Assembly (NCBI GenBank): GCA_037953625.1
Contig: CM075652.1
Span: 50,709,501-50,773,500 of the forward strand
DNA: 64,000 bases
Direction of reading: 5' to 3'
From: Crotalaria pallida
Lineage: Eukaryota; Streptophyta; Magnoliopsida; Fabales; Fabaceae
In this document: positions 46,883 through 58,239 of the stretch, in pieces
Numbering within the stretch: position 1 is the first letter of the stretch
Layout of the letters: every line of letters begins with the position of its first letter
The notes under the pieces: generated by a model
What the model was told of the DNA's origin: nothing
What the model saw: only the letters and a program-made list of their open reading frames with translations
The model's database searches: none
Position numbers and translations under genes: made by a program

Positions 46883-47486
46883 GATGCTAATTAGTAATAT
46901 TGATCAACAAAAATTCATAGTAATCAAACATAAATTCAAAATATAGTTTCCGACTTAAAGTTTTCGGAAACATTCATACAATACAAATCAAGTTAATTCC
47001 GAGACCTATCTATCGAAATTTTTTCCGATCCACGGGTGTCGAAAATGTCCACTGTATCATGCACAACATTTTCCGAAAGTCCTGAGTCGGAAACATGTTT
47101 TTCCAACCATGGATAGTCGAAATATTACGTACAGTTTTAAAAAAATGTACCTTAGAGCAAAAGCAATCAAAAACACCAACACTGCTCCAGTGATGCACCA
47201 AAAGCTCCAAGTTGATGAAAGTGGAGGCACAAAAACTATTACTTTTGGAAGGTGAAAGGTTGGGTTTGGAAGAGGTGTAGAAAAGTGAGATATTTTTGGA
47301 GATATGAATGGGAAAAGAAAGGGGAGTTTCTATATCCGGGTGGCAAAGAGAGATGAAAAGGGCTTTGGGATTTATGCATATTTTTAGGGGTTTGTAATCT
47401 AATATTTTTAATTAGGGCATTCTGGTAATTTTTCAGTATAAAATTGGGGTTTGGGGATAGTATATGAGGTTTGAAATCTAAAACTC

Positions 47487-48557
47487 AATTATAATCACCA
47501 CATTATAAACAAATAAACACTAATCAAAGTGGGTTGATATTTATAGGTTTTCTTGACTTCAGCCCTTAACCTCAGTTCTAAGGGCTGAGGATAAGAACCA
47601 AAAGTGAAAGTGATTTTTCAAAAAACTAAATGTAGTGGATCTCAAAAATGGGGAATGTTCTTGACCTTTAAGATCTGAGAACCAATGTCTAATGACCTTT
47701 GAATCAGTGAAGGGTTGAGTGATTAATGTGACGTGTATGAAATATCTGAATATTCAATTAGAATACTCAGGATCTCCCCATGTTAACAAAGTGTGTGCTA
47801 TAGTGACAACTTAGGGATGAGAAAACGTACCTGAGTCCCAGACAGTATTATGCGTTTTAGAGGGTCATACAGATATGGGCCTGAAATGGGGGCCCTTTAG
47901 AGTTTCCATGCTGACGTCGGGCTCTGTGGGAAATATCTGCACAATATCTAGGACCTTTCCATAATATGGAAAGCGCAGCATATTCTAGAACCTGGACAGC
48001 GCAGCATATCTCTTCTCATGTCTAGCCCGTTACGGACGTGGGGGATGGGTGACACGTGGCTTGTACGGCGTCCCGAGGCCAGATCATTCCATCTATCCTT
48101 AGTAGGCCACTCGAGACCATCCGAATGGTAGCTGAGTGTACGATCGACTTAGCGACCATGTGAAGACCGACCTGCTTGAGGTCGGTTGCGTCAAGACATT
48201 CCCGACCCGTTGGGGGCCGGGGTAAGTCCTTGCAAGATAGGCCTTAGGTCGGCCAGGGGTCGTCCAGCTGATGCAATTTAGTTGGCTTCACAGACCTTAT
48301 TATCGGTTAACTTTACACTAAATATAATAAACTTTTAACTTCTTAAATACACTATTTTCCATGAAACACTTCCATTATTGGATTATTATCCTTAGCACTT
48401 AAAAAACCCTCTTTTTGTGTACACACCAACCGGTACCCGGATCTGGTTTACCCAAAATCCGACTCATCCGGTCCGACCCAACTAAGCTCGCACTAAGCTG
48501 TACGGGTCTCCCAACGGGGGTTGCTCCATACCCAAGGCTCGAACTCGAGACGAGTTG
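47487..48557. other. Unresolved repeat-like sequence with a GC-rich block
   Basis: A hairpin CAGCCCTTA...TAAGGGCTG lies at 47568-47596. Bases 47870-48290 are GC-rich (GACACGTGGCTTG, GACCGACCTGCTTGAGGTCG) and look like retroelement promoter or LTR sequence, but I found no ends. 48420-48557 is an interspersed repeat that continues at 54729-54765 after the hAT insertion (TTAAGGGGCCAAGTGAGCTACC). Confidence 0.35.
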
Positions 48558-49458
48558 GTTAAGGGCAAGGTTGTCAAACTCGCGAGTTAACTCGTATGCA
48601 AACTCGCTTCCCAGTAAACTCGGGTAAACTCGAGTAAACTCGTGCAAACTCGCTCAAAATCGCGAGTTAACTCGTGCAAACTCGGAATTACCTAAAGTAC
48701 TCAAAACAAAATTTCAACCGTTAGATGTTAAGATTGAAGGGTTAGGAAGCTTATATCAAAATTTTAGCAAGATCCAACGGTTAACAAAGGAGATATTGCC
48801 TGATCATTGAATGATGTTAATATTTTTCTCAAACAGCAGTGGCCTTATGGATATTTGCATTTTCTTGGGGTTTTACTTCTCAAGACAAAATTTCCACTGT
48901 TGGATGTCAAGATAAACGAGTTAGGAAGATTATATAAAAATTTGAGCACGATCCAACGGTTAACAAAGGGGATACTGATCGATCTTTGAACGATATTTTA
49001 ACTAAAATAACACTATAACCACTATTTTTACTTAACTAACCACTTAAATCATAAAACCATCATATTTGGTTAGTTGTTGTTAAGTTGGTTTGCTAATATT
49101 TATTGGGTTCTTATATGCTATAGCAACTGTAGGGTTAACCAATAATAAATCCTACCGCTACAAGATAAGCATGAGCTCTCTAGTACAGGATAAGGGTGAA
49201 TAACTCATCCTTCTTATCCTCTAAGAGCCATGTCAGCCCTACTGGGCCGGACATGCCCATAAGGCACCACAACACAACTTCCCCTATAAGTATCGCCATG
49301 CTATAGGGGCTAAGGTATGTTCTCTCATCCCTACTCTCAAGAACTACGTGTGGCTTGATCCCCTTATCACTGGGGGTACGTAGGACCGGGGTCACCCTCG
49401 TCAGCTACAACAATCACAAACACACATCGTGGTGTTCCATCAATACCGGGACACTACA

Positions 49459-49476
49459 TTGGCGCCGTCTATGGGG
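49459..49476 (+). other. Primer-binding site of the LARD element
   Basis: TTGGCGCCGTCTATGGGG immediately after the 5' LTR, the type of site common in Tat-lineage Ty3/gypsy elements. Confidence 0.8.
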
Positions 49477-52400
49477 ATCGGTAAGCTTCGATTCCTATTC
49501 AAAAAAAAATCAAGAAAAAACAACATCAACAACAGCCTTGTTCTTCCTTCTTCGCTTCTAACTGGAACGTACAGTAACACCCACCGCCATCCGCCGTTAC
49601 TGCCAGTGCGGTTCGTGGCCAGGATCTTTGTCCGCTGGTGCGGTTGATGGCTCTTATTGTTGCTGGTGCTGCTCGAAGCTAGGCACCGGTGCTCGACCCG
49701 ATGGCGTTCCTAGCACGAGGGCCCCGAACTGCCATACAGCGCCATCTGCTTCCCTGCTGTTACGATACTGGACGCACGATCAACCACTGGCATCTTTGCT
49801 GTGGTGCTACTCGCGATAACTCCGATGGCAGCGTGCGCACAACGATGCGACAGCCACCAGACCCAACGTCGTCGTCTCCTTCATTGAAGCCACCATCCTC
49901 CTCCTTCTCTGTTGATGCGACTTCAGATCTACGAGCACCATGATTGAACCCAACTCGTGAGACACCTCGGTTACAATCATGCTCTAGTGTCAATCCACTT
50001 TAAAGCGATCGGAACTGCATCAACAGTCATCGGCAAGGACGAATTGGCGGCGAGCCAACAGAGAGGAACAACGAGGCCACCACCACCGTCGCTGCATCTC
50101 CCTTGCGCCGTTCACACCGACCCATCGTGACACCACAAGTTCACACTGTGGCTCCCTTCACACCGCGAACAGAGATCTGGAACAGATCTCGCTTGGCTCA
50201 ACGATGCTAGTCCTCTCGCCGGCGACCGCCCTGTGGGTACGCCTCCGGTCTTCATCACCTCCGGTCTGTCCTCTTATTTTCTTCACTATGCTTCGATTCA
50301 CATCGAACAAGGCTTGAAGAACTCCAAGCAGCCACCGTCGCAGAACCAGCTGTCCACCGAATCGGAAGTGAAGCTGCAACCAACCGGGTCCTCTCGCCGT
50401 CACCGTCGGCAAGCATATTACTCTTCCACCGCCGCTGCACATAGCAGCTTCCAAACCAGCTGCTGCAGTAGGGTTTCCAAACCCTAACGGGCCAACAAGG
50501 CCCAATTCAAAAAAAAAATTGTGCTGAGAAGAAAAAGGAATAAAAAAAAGAAGGGGCCTCAACAGGCCCTAACAAAAAAAAAAGGGGACTCAACAGGCCC
50601 AAACCAAAAAAAAAAAAGAAAGGGCCTCAACAGGCCCAAACTAAAAAAAAGGAAAAAAAAGGGCCTCAACAGGCCCAAACCAAAAAAAAAAAGAAAAATA
50701 GGGCCTCAACAGGCCCTAAAAAAAAAAGTTGGACAACAACAACAACTCGTTCATAAAAACAGGGAAGTAACATTTTTACTCATATTATGCAATTGTCAAT
50801 ATCACTTATTAGCGCATGATTAATTTGATTACATGTAATTTATTAATTGCCAATAAATATTATAAATTGTCAATCTCGAACGACAATAACTAATTAATTA
50901 TTATTTTCGTACACACATGCAAGGTACACGTGATGGCCTGAGCAGCTGAGTAACCCATTTCAAGATTCTCATCAATGGGCATATCGTTTTCCGAGCATAG
51001 TGAACACAATAACATGTTACTCTATTCGAAACGTATTGATGATGGTAAGGACCCACGTGCCGAGTTTCCCTCTTTGCGCTTGTGTTCCGAGCGTTGAGAA
51101 GCCTGTGTACGATTCCTTGCTTCGAATACATGTGCCAACTGCGCGCGGACCCTCGACAACGTCCCCCTATTGGTATCTCATACATTCAGAATAGCAGGAA
51201 CCATGCACTACCTCGGGTTCATAAGACGACTGTGGAAACCTCGCACCATGTTCCCTACTTAAGTCAACTGCTGGACGGAGCTCATTTGGAAAGGATTAAC
51301 AGAAGACTTCAATCCAACATTTCTCACCACACTGAATCAGGGAAGGAATTCTCGTTCCTGTATTATTTTTCTATTTACTTGGCATTTTACGTGATTACTT
51401 TACACACATGCTGATGCAGTACTTGTGACATGTGCTTTTAATGCTTATTCCTTATAATTTCATTACATGTCGCTAACTATTTGATATTCCCCAATTATGA
51501 TTTTTTGTATACATGGCGTGGCATATTGTTAGCCAAATTTCTTTGATGCTGAATGTTTTTAAATGTCTATCTTCCCCGTCGTGATAGGATAATAATATTT
51601 GATATACATTATCTTTCGAATCTTTCGAATGACATAAGGCAGTTTCCAGCAATCGTACATTGTCGTTTTCTATGATTTGACGCTTTCATCATTTGATTTG
51701 TTGTTACTAAATGCTCTGACATGATTGCGTATGTTATCAATTATTGCGCGAGATATACCTGAAATCATGCATCTTTTCATGGGCAATCCTGTCTGGTTGC
51801 ACGATATTTAATTATTGTCATTACTATATTTGTTACGTGTGATATTTTTAGAATCATACTATTTACATACCAATATTCTATTCCGTAAACTTGCCAATAA
51901 TTCTCATTATCAGGCTACGACCAATAACATCCTCGAATTGATCGGTCCCTTCTACCACGACACCCTTGCCTCTCATGGTCACTAAAAGCCAAAAGACGAT
52001 CCCCGTCAACATCTCTTTTCGAGATCCCAACATTGCTCACAGGGGCGCTATACAATGGTTCACCCATAGCGGCATACAGGGTCGTTGGTAGGAGGAAGAT
52101 GAAGAATACCAAACGAGCACACGTTCTAGCAATAGAAGAAGGAAGGTCTTTATGCCAAAATGACGCCGAGCATATCAATGTTCATGCCAAAAAGGATGCC
52201 GAACGTATCAAAATTCAAAAATAGTCCCATAAAGACTAACAGAGAAAGATCTTTCTCATTATTTCATTTACGTCATTTACATTGCATGGTTTAAGTCTCA
52301 CATTCATTATTACTGAATCACTTGCTGCACAACATTATATTATCTTAGATAATACTCATAATTAACAGTGAAACAACTCATACTTCGCTATTAATGTCAT

Positions 52401-53345
52401 TACATATCATTTACTACTTGATATTCTAATAGTTGTTTTTATACATCATGTAAAGGTAAAAATTAGATGGTCGGAATTACCGGGCGCGATAGCCCAAGCA
52501 CGATGGCCAAAAATGATTCGAGTGTTTCACGCGTAACCCAAGTCAGGATTCCTATCATCCGAAAACATGCACAAGCCGACCACATGTCTAAATCCGCAAG
52601 CCCATTGTGTTTACTGCTTCAATTAAATAAAAGTTTTGTTTCTGAATTCATTGTATTTACGTACTTTTCCTCATAACCGATTAGTCACCGTTTATGACGC
52701 GAACGATTATAAACAGCTCGAACAAGAGCTTATAACTCGTCAAGTACTTTAAAAAGATTCCCGATTCAAATATGATTTCTTAAAATCATTTTATACATCG
52801 CGGATACAGGAACCCACCTCGGCTAAAGTGCTGGAGTTCCGAGGTCTTGACACTTGAATTCTTAACAAAAAGAACAAAAAGAAGCACAACAACATAACGG
52901 ATATTATAAATATTCACCGATTTGGATCACGTCCCGACGCACTTGCCTACGATCTCGGTTGGCCGACCAGATCGGCGTGGCTACAAGTGGAAACGAGGAT
53001 TGCTACCTCGATAACTTGGCCATCGGCCAAATACGTAGCAGGATCGAGGAATGCACCTCGGCCAAGGCAGTCATTCCGACAGCATCCCCCGTAGACGTTA
53101 CGATCCAATTCATGATATTACTTTTAACACACCCCGATGAGAGAGGTGTATGAATCTCCGAATCGCGATACTCTTCCGAGTAAAAGACCTCGGCTGCGAA
53201 CATTCTTTTACGTCACCAAGCCTCAGAAAAGAACGTCTGATCGACCCGTATGTCGTGGACTGGACTCCGGTCCGACCTACCCCCATCTTAACCGACCGTA
53301 CGCCGAACTCATTCCGAGATCTCCGCCAGGATTCAGGATGCGAAG
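49477..53345 (+). other. Interior of the LARD element, non-coding
   Basis: Many short ORFs, none sustained or recognisable. Stretches with CTCGGCC words (52970-53060) resemble degraded retroelement sequence. Nothing else is supported outside the hairpin array. Confidence 0.5.
50554..50716 (+). repeat. Tandem array of GGGCCTCAACAGGCCC hairpins
   Basis: Five units of about 29-41 bp. Each has the 6-bp stem GGGCCT/AGGCCC with loop CAAC (one unit has an altered left stem), separated by poly-A stretches with an occasional G. The lysine-rich plus-strand ORF through it is an artefact. Confidence 0.9.
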
Positions 53346-53588
53346 CTACTCGATGATATTGAGGAAAGAGTCTTCAACTGCATGATCCCAGTTATAAAAA
53401 TTCTCTTTGGCTGCCCTTTTGTGCTTAAGAGTTTTCGCTCTCATTTTGTCTAGAGATGCTCGGAGTCCGATGGTCTCATCTTTGGCATCCTCGAGTTGAT
53501 CTCGAGCCACTGCGGCATCCTCCTCGGCTTTCCGAGCCTTCTCTGTAGCCTCCCGCAGAGCTGTGGCATCCTCTTCGGCCTCCTTCAA
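53346..53588 (-). pseudogene. Antisense coiled-coil ORF remnant in the LARD element
   Basis: 80 codons of coiled coil (EEDATALREATEKARKAEED, IGLRASLDKMRAKTLKHKRA) followed by KENFYNWDHAV. The order R(A/E)K(T/A)LKHKR..EE/KE...(Y/F)..W matches exon 3 of the antisense accessory ORF at 8607-9285 (REKALKHKRGEEESLHYWNQ). It is antisense to its element and sits between the interior and the 3' LTR, the same place as in the Tat-type element. No start, promoter or PF04195-like part survives. Confidence 0.6.
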
Positions 53589-54728
53589 AACCCCTCAACT
53601 TCCCTCCTTCCACGATGCACCGGTTGGGCCAAAGGCCTATTAACCCGCTCAGCCACCCACAGGGAAAGACGCGCCGCACCTAAAGAACCCAAAACGTCAC
53701 CTCGGACATGCTACATGGTTAAAGCTGGAAACAGCTGCCAAACAGTCCCGAACTAAGACATCCGAAAAGGTCAACCCTAGACACTTGTTACCTCGTCACA
53801 GACTTTCCAAAGTCTTACGAGCTGGGGGCTTGTAGGGTCTGCCGACCATATACGGATCCGAGTCTTACCAAAGGGATTCTCTAAGGGCACTTTCCTCGGT
53901 TTACCTTTCATGAAAGTCCTTCGCTCGGACTCACGGACTCCGAGCATACCAATGGGCCAGGCTCGGGACTCTAGAACCGAGACATATCATCGGCTCGTGG
54001 ATAAACTCAGGCTCGCCGAGGCTTATTATCCCTTCCGCAAATCTCTCCTAGATTCTCGCAACGGCCTAGACATGAGATCTTCAACTGATCCTAACCAGAT
54101 TCTAAGCATAATTATCAGCCAAAAACAATGTTTTATGTCACCACCAACTCTCAGAAGCTCAACACAGGCTCTTCGAGCCTATACAAGCTTGGGGGGCTTG
54201 TAGGGTTAACCAATAATAAATCCTACCGCTACAAGATAAGCATGAGCTCTCTAGTACAGGATAAGGGTGAATAACTCATCCTTCTTATCCTCTAAGAGCC
54301 ACGTCCGCCCTACTGAGCCGGACAGGCCCATAAGGCACCACAACACAACTTCCTCTATAAGTATCGCCATGCTACAGGGGCTAAGGTATGTTCTCTCATC
54401 CCTACTCTCAAGAACTACGTGTGGCTTGATCCCCTTATCACTGGGGGTACGTAGGACCGGGGTCACCCTCGTCAGCTGCAACAATCACAAACACACATCG
54501 TGGTGTTCCATCAATACCGGGACACTACAACAACATTTAAATATTTATGTTTAATTTTTAGAGTAAAAATTATGAAATGGAAGCTATGAAAGTTATCTAC
54601 AGGTTAATTTTAAAATAAGTGAACTCGAGGTAAACTCGTACGAGTTTACGAGTCGAGTTCACGAGTCGAGTTTACCTCGGCCTCACGAGTTTACGTAAAC
54701 TCGCGAGTTTGACAATCTTGGTTAAGGG

Positions 54729-55072
54729 GCCAAGTGAGCTACCACTTGACCAACCCCATGTTGATAAAACCCTCATCTATTTATGAAATTTACTAATCGA
54801 AATGTGTAATATTCAATAACAATGAATTATTTTTTTAATAGAAACAATATTTTTTTATTATTAACGGTAAATGTTTTAAATTTTGTTTATATTTTTGTTT
54901 TTTATCATTTATATGTATATAATATATTTCATTATATTTTTCTAATAATATAAGTTATAGTGGTTATCCCGCTATCCGCTACTTCGCTATAAAGTTTTTG
55001 GAATTGACAGCTACTCTCTTCTATCCGCTATTCACTACCCAAGGGCCAACCCATCAAGTTTGGCCCATTTTT
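54729..55072. other. Interspersed-repeat remnant and 3' flank of the coiled-coil gene
   Basis: 54729-54765 continues the repeat broken at 48557. The rest is AT-rich; 54960-55072 is probably the 3' UTR of the minus-strand gene next to it. Confidence 0.4.
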
Positions 55073-57321
55073 TTACAGCTCTAATGGAAGCCCATACGTC
55101 CAATGCATAATCGTCATAAAAGCTTTTACTGATAAATCTATATGTATAATAAATATATTAAAATAATTGTAAGAAAAATTAATAATACCCACTTGCTCTA
55201 ACTTCAAATCAGCACCCTTGAGTGAACGCAAAAGATGAATTATACGGTATTGAAGTTTTTCATTTTCTGCGGCAAGTTTCTTAGCCTGCAAATCAAATGA
55301 TTGATGAGCTGATGCATGACACTCAACCCCTTAAAAAAATGAAATGTAAATTAGCCATAAATGGACAAACCTTCTCTTTTTCTGAAATTAACTCTGAATT
55401 TGCATCTTTTAGCTTTGACTGAAGATCATTAATCACTTTCAAGTGTTCCTCGTTTCCATTATCTGTTTAAGTTTCATGTATATGTAATTTAAGCCAATAG
55501 CCTCAGGAACAGACTTGAATAAGCAAATATTATTGGGTGTTGAGTAATCACATACCTATTTTACTAATTAAGGCAGCTTCAAGTCTTGATAAGCGGTCCT
55601 GCAATAAATATATGTTGGTAAGTAAGTTATGAGAAATCCTTCATGCATAAAGCTTTAACATACCTCTTAACAAAATACAAAAGAAGCTTTAACGAAATAT
55701 CATTATCATGTAAGTTCAAAGTTTTGGGGCATAGAGAAAACATGATCCCATGGACATAAGCCACAAGCATCATTTGAATGTAAACCATGATAATAAATGT
55801 TAATGGCATTCCCTTAATCAAAGAAGTTCTTCAAATATCAAATTCCAACAAGGACATTATGCCTCACAACATAGTGTCAAAATATCATGCAGTTGGTAGT
55901 GCATCAAGCCTGTGGTAAGAGAATATAGCATATTAGCAATTCCATATCTGCAAAAGATATAACTAAGTTGCTCTAAAGCAAAGGAAACAGAATGCCAAGG
56001 GGTAATCATTTCTATAGTTTTACATTGATAAATAAACCAGCTCAAAGTTAATATTTGTAGGACATATTTTGGAGATTTTACGAACATATGATGATTAATT
56101 ATTGTAGATGTACAATTCAGTTCCTACAAAAATGGCGTATAGATTTGGAATGTCTTTGTAGGTTGACTACTTGCCACTTACCAGTCCAATTATAAGGTGC
56201 TTATAAAAAAGCTAGCTATGTTTAATATATGATAGAACGAATATTTTCCTGTCATGGATAACATTACAAGGATTTTCCTTGTTGTAATCTGATAAAAATT
56301 TTGATACCCTATCTCTGGTTGAAGCTACTTTCCCCGCCTTTTCCTTCTGCATCAGTGCAGGGAGATGGAACAAAATGAACTAATTTGACCCCAACTTGAG
56401 GACAAATTGGCAGGAACCAAATTGGTATATGCAAATATATCGAGGGACCAAAATGGGTCTTCAGTCTTCACTATAGAAAAAATACTAATTTCCACTTCTT
56501 ATTGGTGGCTTGTTGCTCGCTAGAGGGTGTAATAAAATTGTAGTTTCATTTTATAGGAGAGGCCAAATTGTAGTTTCACATTTCCACATACTTGTTTTTT
56601 TTTTTTTTTTAATCAAGCAACTTTAAAGTAACTTCAGTTACACATGTTCTCCATGCATACTTTCAGGTTTCAGCTCAACCAAGCACATCATATTATAAGA
56701 CCCATGGGAATGAAACAGAACAGACTTCTGCTAAATAAACAGCTTTGATATTCAAGACCTTAGGGATGAAAATTGAAAAATTAACAATTAAATATATTTG
56801 TTGCTATTAAATATATATTTTTTAATGAATTAAAATTGCCAATTTATCAATTGTAAGTCTTATCCTTTTTGATTTAAAAAGACAAGTCTGTTTGTACTAC
56901 ACAAGGTTTTAAATAACAGTCGCAGTTTTTAAAACTCTCAAAACCTTCAGATCATGAATAATTTTGGGCAAATGCGACCGCATTGGTTTTGGTTTGTGGA
57001 TCCAAATTTAAAACCCGATGCCTAATTGACTGAACACCAAAGACATCTTTCTTCAAAATGTATGAGTTTGAACGAATGTAGCTCAACAATTAAGCCATTT
57101 ACCAGACAAATAATTTCTATATCAGCATAGAGAGAATCATACCAAGGCCCCAGATTATTTCTATATCAGCATAGTGAGCGTTAATCGCAAAAAAGCATAA
57201 AAAAGAAGAAGAAACGAGAGAAGAGGATTAATCTTACCTCTGCTTCGGAAGCTCTCTGATAAAAAGGCTTTAACTTTGAGGAGAGTTGGAGGTCGCTATT
57301 TTCTTCTATGGAGGCCGCCAT
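55073..57321 (-). CDS. Small plant coiled-coil protein of unknown function, five exons (about 107 aa)
   Basis: Coding exons on the minus strand: 57321-57238, 55598-55556, 55462-55371, 55285-55189 and 55080-55073, all GT-AG with matching phases. The protein starts MAASIEENSDLQLSSKLKPF, continues YQRASEAE|DRLSRLEAAL and NDLQSKLKDANSELISEKEK, then AKKLAAENEKLQYRIIHLLR and SLKGADLKLEQV. From about residue 28 it is a continuous heptad-rich coiled coil. There is no signal peptide, membrane segment or enzyme motif. I have the impression of a short conserved plant family with this pattern, but no known role. The start was chosen because upstream in-frame Met codons lie in a Lys-rich stretch outside the conserved part. 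Intron 55081-55188 is 108 bp, in frame and stop-free, so its retention would add 36 residues and use the same stop. It is likely an intact single-copy gene. Confidence 0.85.
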
Positions 57322-57540
57322 TCTTTTATTTTCTTTTCGTGGCCGCCCTACTCCTACTTTACCTGCCTTTCGCTGATATTTATATTTCCTTTTGAAATCA
57401 ATTACTGATTTCTTTGTTTTTTTTTTCACACCCTCTTATTCACTGAATCCACCCATTTAGTTCGATGGAGTCTCGGGATTAATGTTTTATTTCTCACCGA
57501 ACGAGTTAATGAGATTTTGGAATTTTGGAATGGCTTATAT

Positions 57541-57819
57541 TCCTTCCTTCCGTTCCTAATTATAAAATTTTCCTAGAAGATTTCACATCCATTAAGAAAA
57601 TGAAATAATTTAATTAAATGTATTGGAAATGTAGACTTTTGATATGTATTTTCAAAATTACCCCTATTAATATTATTGGGAATCTAAAAAGTGTTAAATA
57701 AATAAGGGTGTTTATGGAAAAAAGTAATTAATGCTCATTGAAAATTGGTAAAGGGCTTTATAAATAGGGACAAAATAAAAGTGTCAAGAGGGCTTTATAA
57801 TTAGGGACGAAGGTAGTAG
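57541..57819. mobile_element. Stowaway-like MITE
   Basis: CCTTCCGTTCCTAATTATAA at the left and, inverted with a few changes, TTATAATTAGGGACGAAGG at the right. About 280 bp, no ORF. The exact ends and TA duplication are not certain. Confidence 0.55.
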
Positions 57820-57942
57820 TTTTTTTTAAATGAGATTTTATATTTTTTTTGATAATTTTTATATTAATTTTAATCATATTAATTATTTTTTTCATAAATA
57901 TTTTTATTTATTTAATATTTTTTAAAATATTAATAATAATTA

Positions 57943-58239
57943 CTCCCTCTGGTTCTATATATAATAGGGCACCTTCTAGAAGAAATTTTTGGTCCTATAT
58001 ATAAGGCACTTTATATTTCCTATGTATCATTAATTGTTTTTTCTTTTTTTTGCCCTTATTAAATATTTTGACTAACTATGTTTTTTTTGTTGTTCATTAA
58101 TGAACGTGAGCTTTCCAAGTAAAGTTGAGGGGTAAAATTGTAATGTTACAATATATTCTCATAGAATTCACAAAACTAACTACTTTCCTTGATATGTGTA
58201 ATTCGGTTAAGTATACCCTATAATAAAGATCGGAGAGAG
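57943..58239. mobile_element. Stowaway-like MITE
   Basis: TA-CTCCCTCTGGTTCTATATAT at the left and a diverged inverted end (GATCGGAGAGAG-TA) at the right. About 297 bp, AT-rich, non-coding. Confidence 0.6.

Larger units (their letters stand above)
37316..47486. mobile_element. Large inverted pair of MULE-derived elements (foldback structure)
   Basis: The right arm, 45350-47486, is an inverted copy of the left arm, 37316-45290. Outer ends match from GAGTTTTAGATT inward (for example CCAAACCCCAATTTTATAC and AGAATGCCCTAATTAAAAA). Next comes an untranslated block (TTCCAAACCCAACCTTTCA), then a MULE transposase fragment pointing inward, then an antisense plant-mobile-domain ORF. The arms meet at about 45285-45345 with a spacer of about 50 bp between GGCAACTCTCA and TGAGAGTTGCC. 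The left arm is longer because it later received two insertions (37690-39474 and 40703-44599) and some local duplication of its terminal sequence (37380-37660). No outer target duplication was found. Confidence 0.78.
49128..54529 (+). mobile_element. Non-autonomous Tat-like LTR retrotransposon (LARD)
   Basis: Two 331-bp LTRs (49128-49458 and 54199-54529) start TGTAGGGTTAACC and end GGGACACTACA and differ at 7 positions by eye. A primer site TTGGCGCCGTCTATGGGG starts at 49459, and the purine tract GGGGGGC lies just before 54199, giving plus orientation. Flanks GCAAC/ACAAC are a 5-bp duplication with one change. The 4.7-kb interior has no gag or pol. It holds a hairpin tandem repeat (50554-50716) and an antisense coiled-coil ORF remnant (53346-53588) near the 3' LTR. 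The primer site and the antisense ORF position point to the Tat lineage. Confidence 0.88.
48566..54720. mobile_element. hAT-like element (about 0.75 kb of its own) carrying a nested LTR element
   Basis: Flanked by the 8-bp duplication GTTAAGGG (48558-48565 and 54721-54728), the hAT hallmark. Termini CAAGGTTGTCAAACTCGCGA and its reverse complement with one mismatch. Both subterminal zones (48583-48690 and 54610-54712) are packed with AACTCG/CGAGTT words, as expected for transposase-binding repeats. The interior has a tandem pair of about 170-bp repeats (48707-49000), each with an inverted CCGTTnGAT/ATCCAACGG motif. No transposase is present. The LTR element 49128-54529 is nested in it. Confidence 0.85.

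Noticed and set aside
50521..50823. Lysine-rich ORF
   Set aside because: Produced by the hairpin tandem repeat with poly-A spacers.
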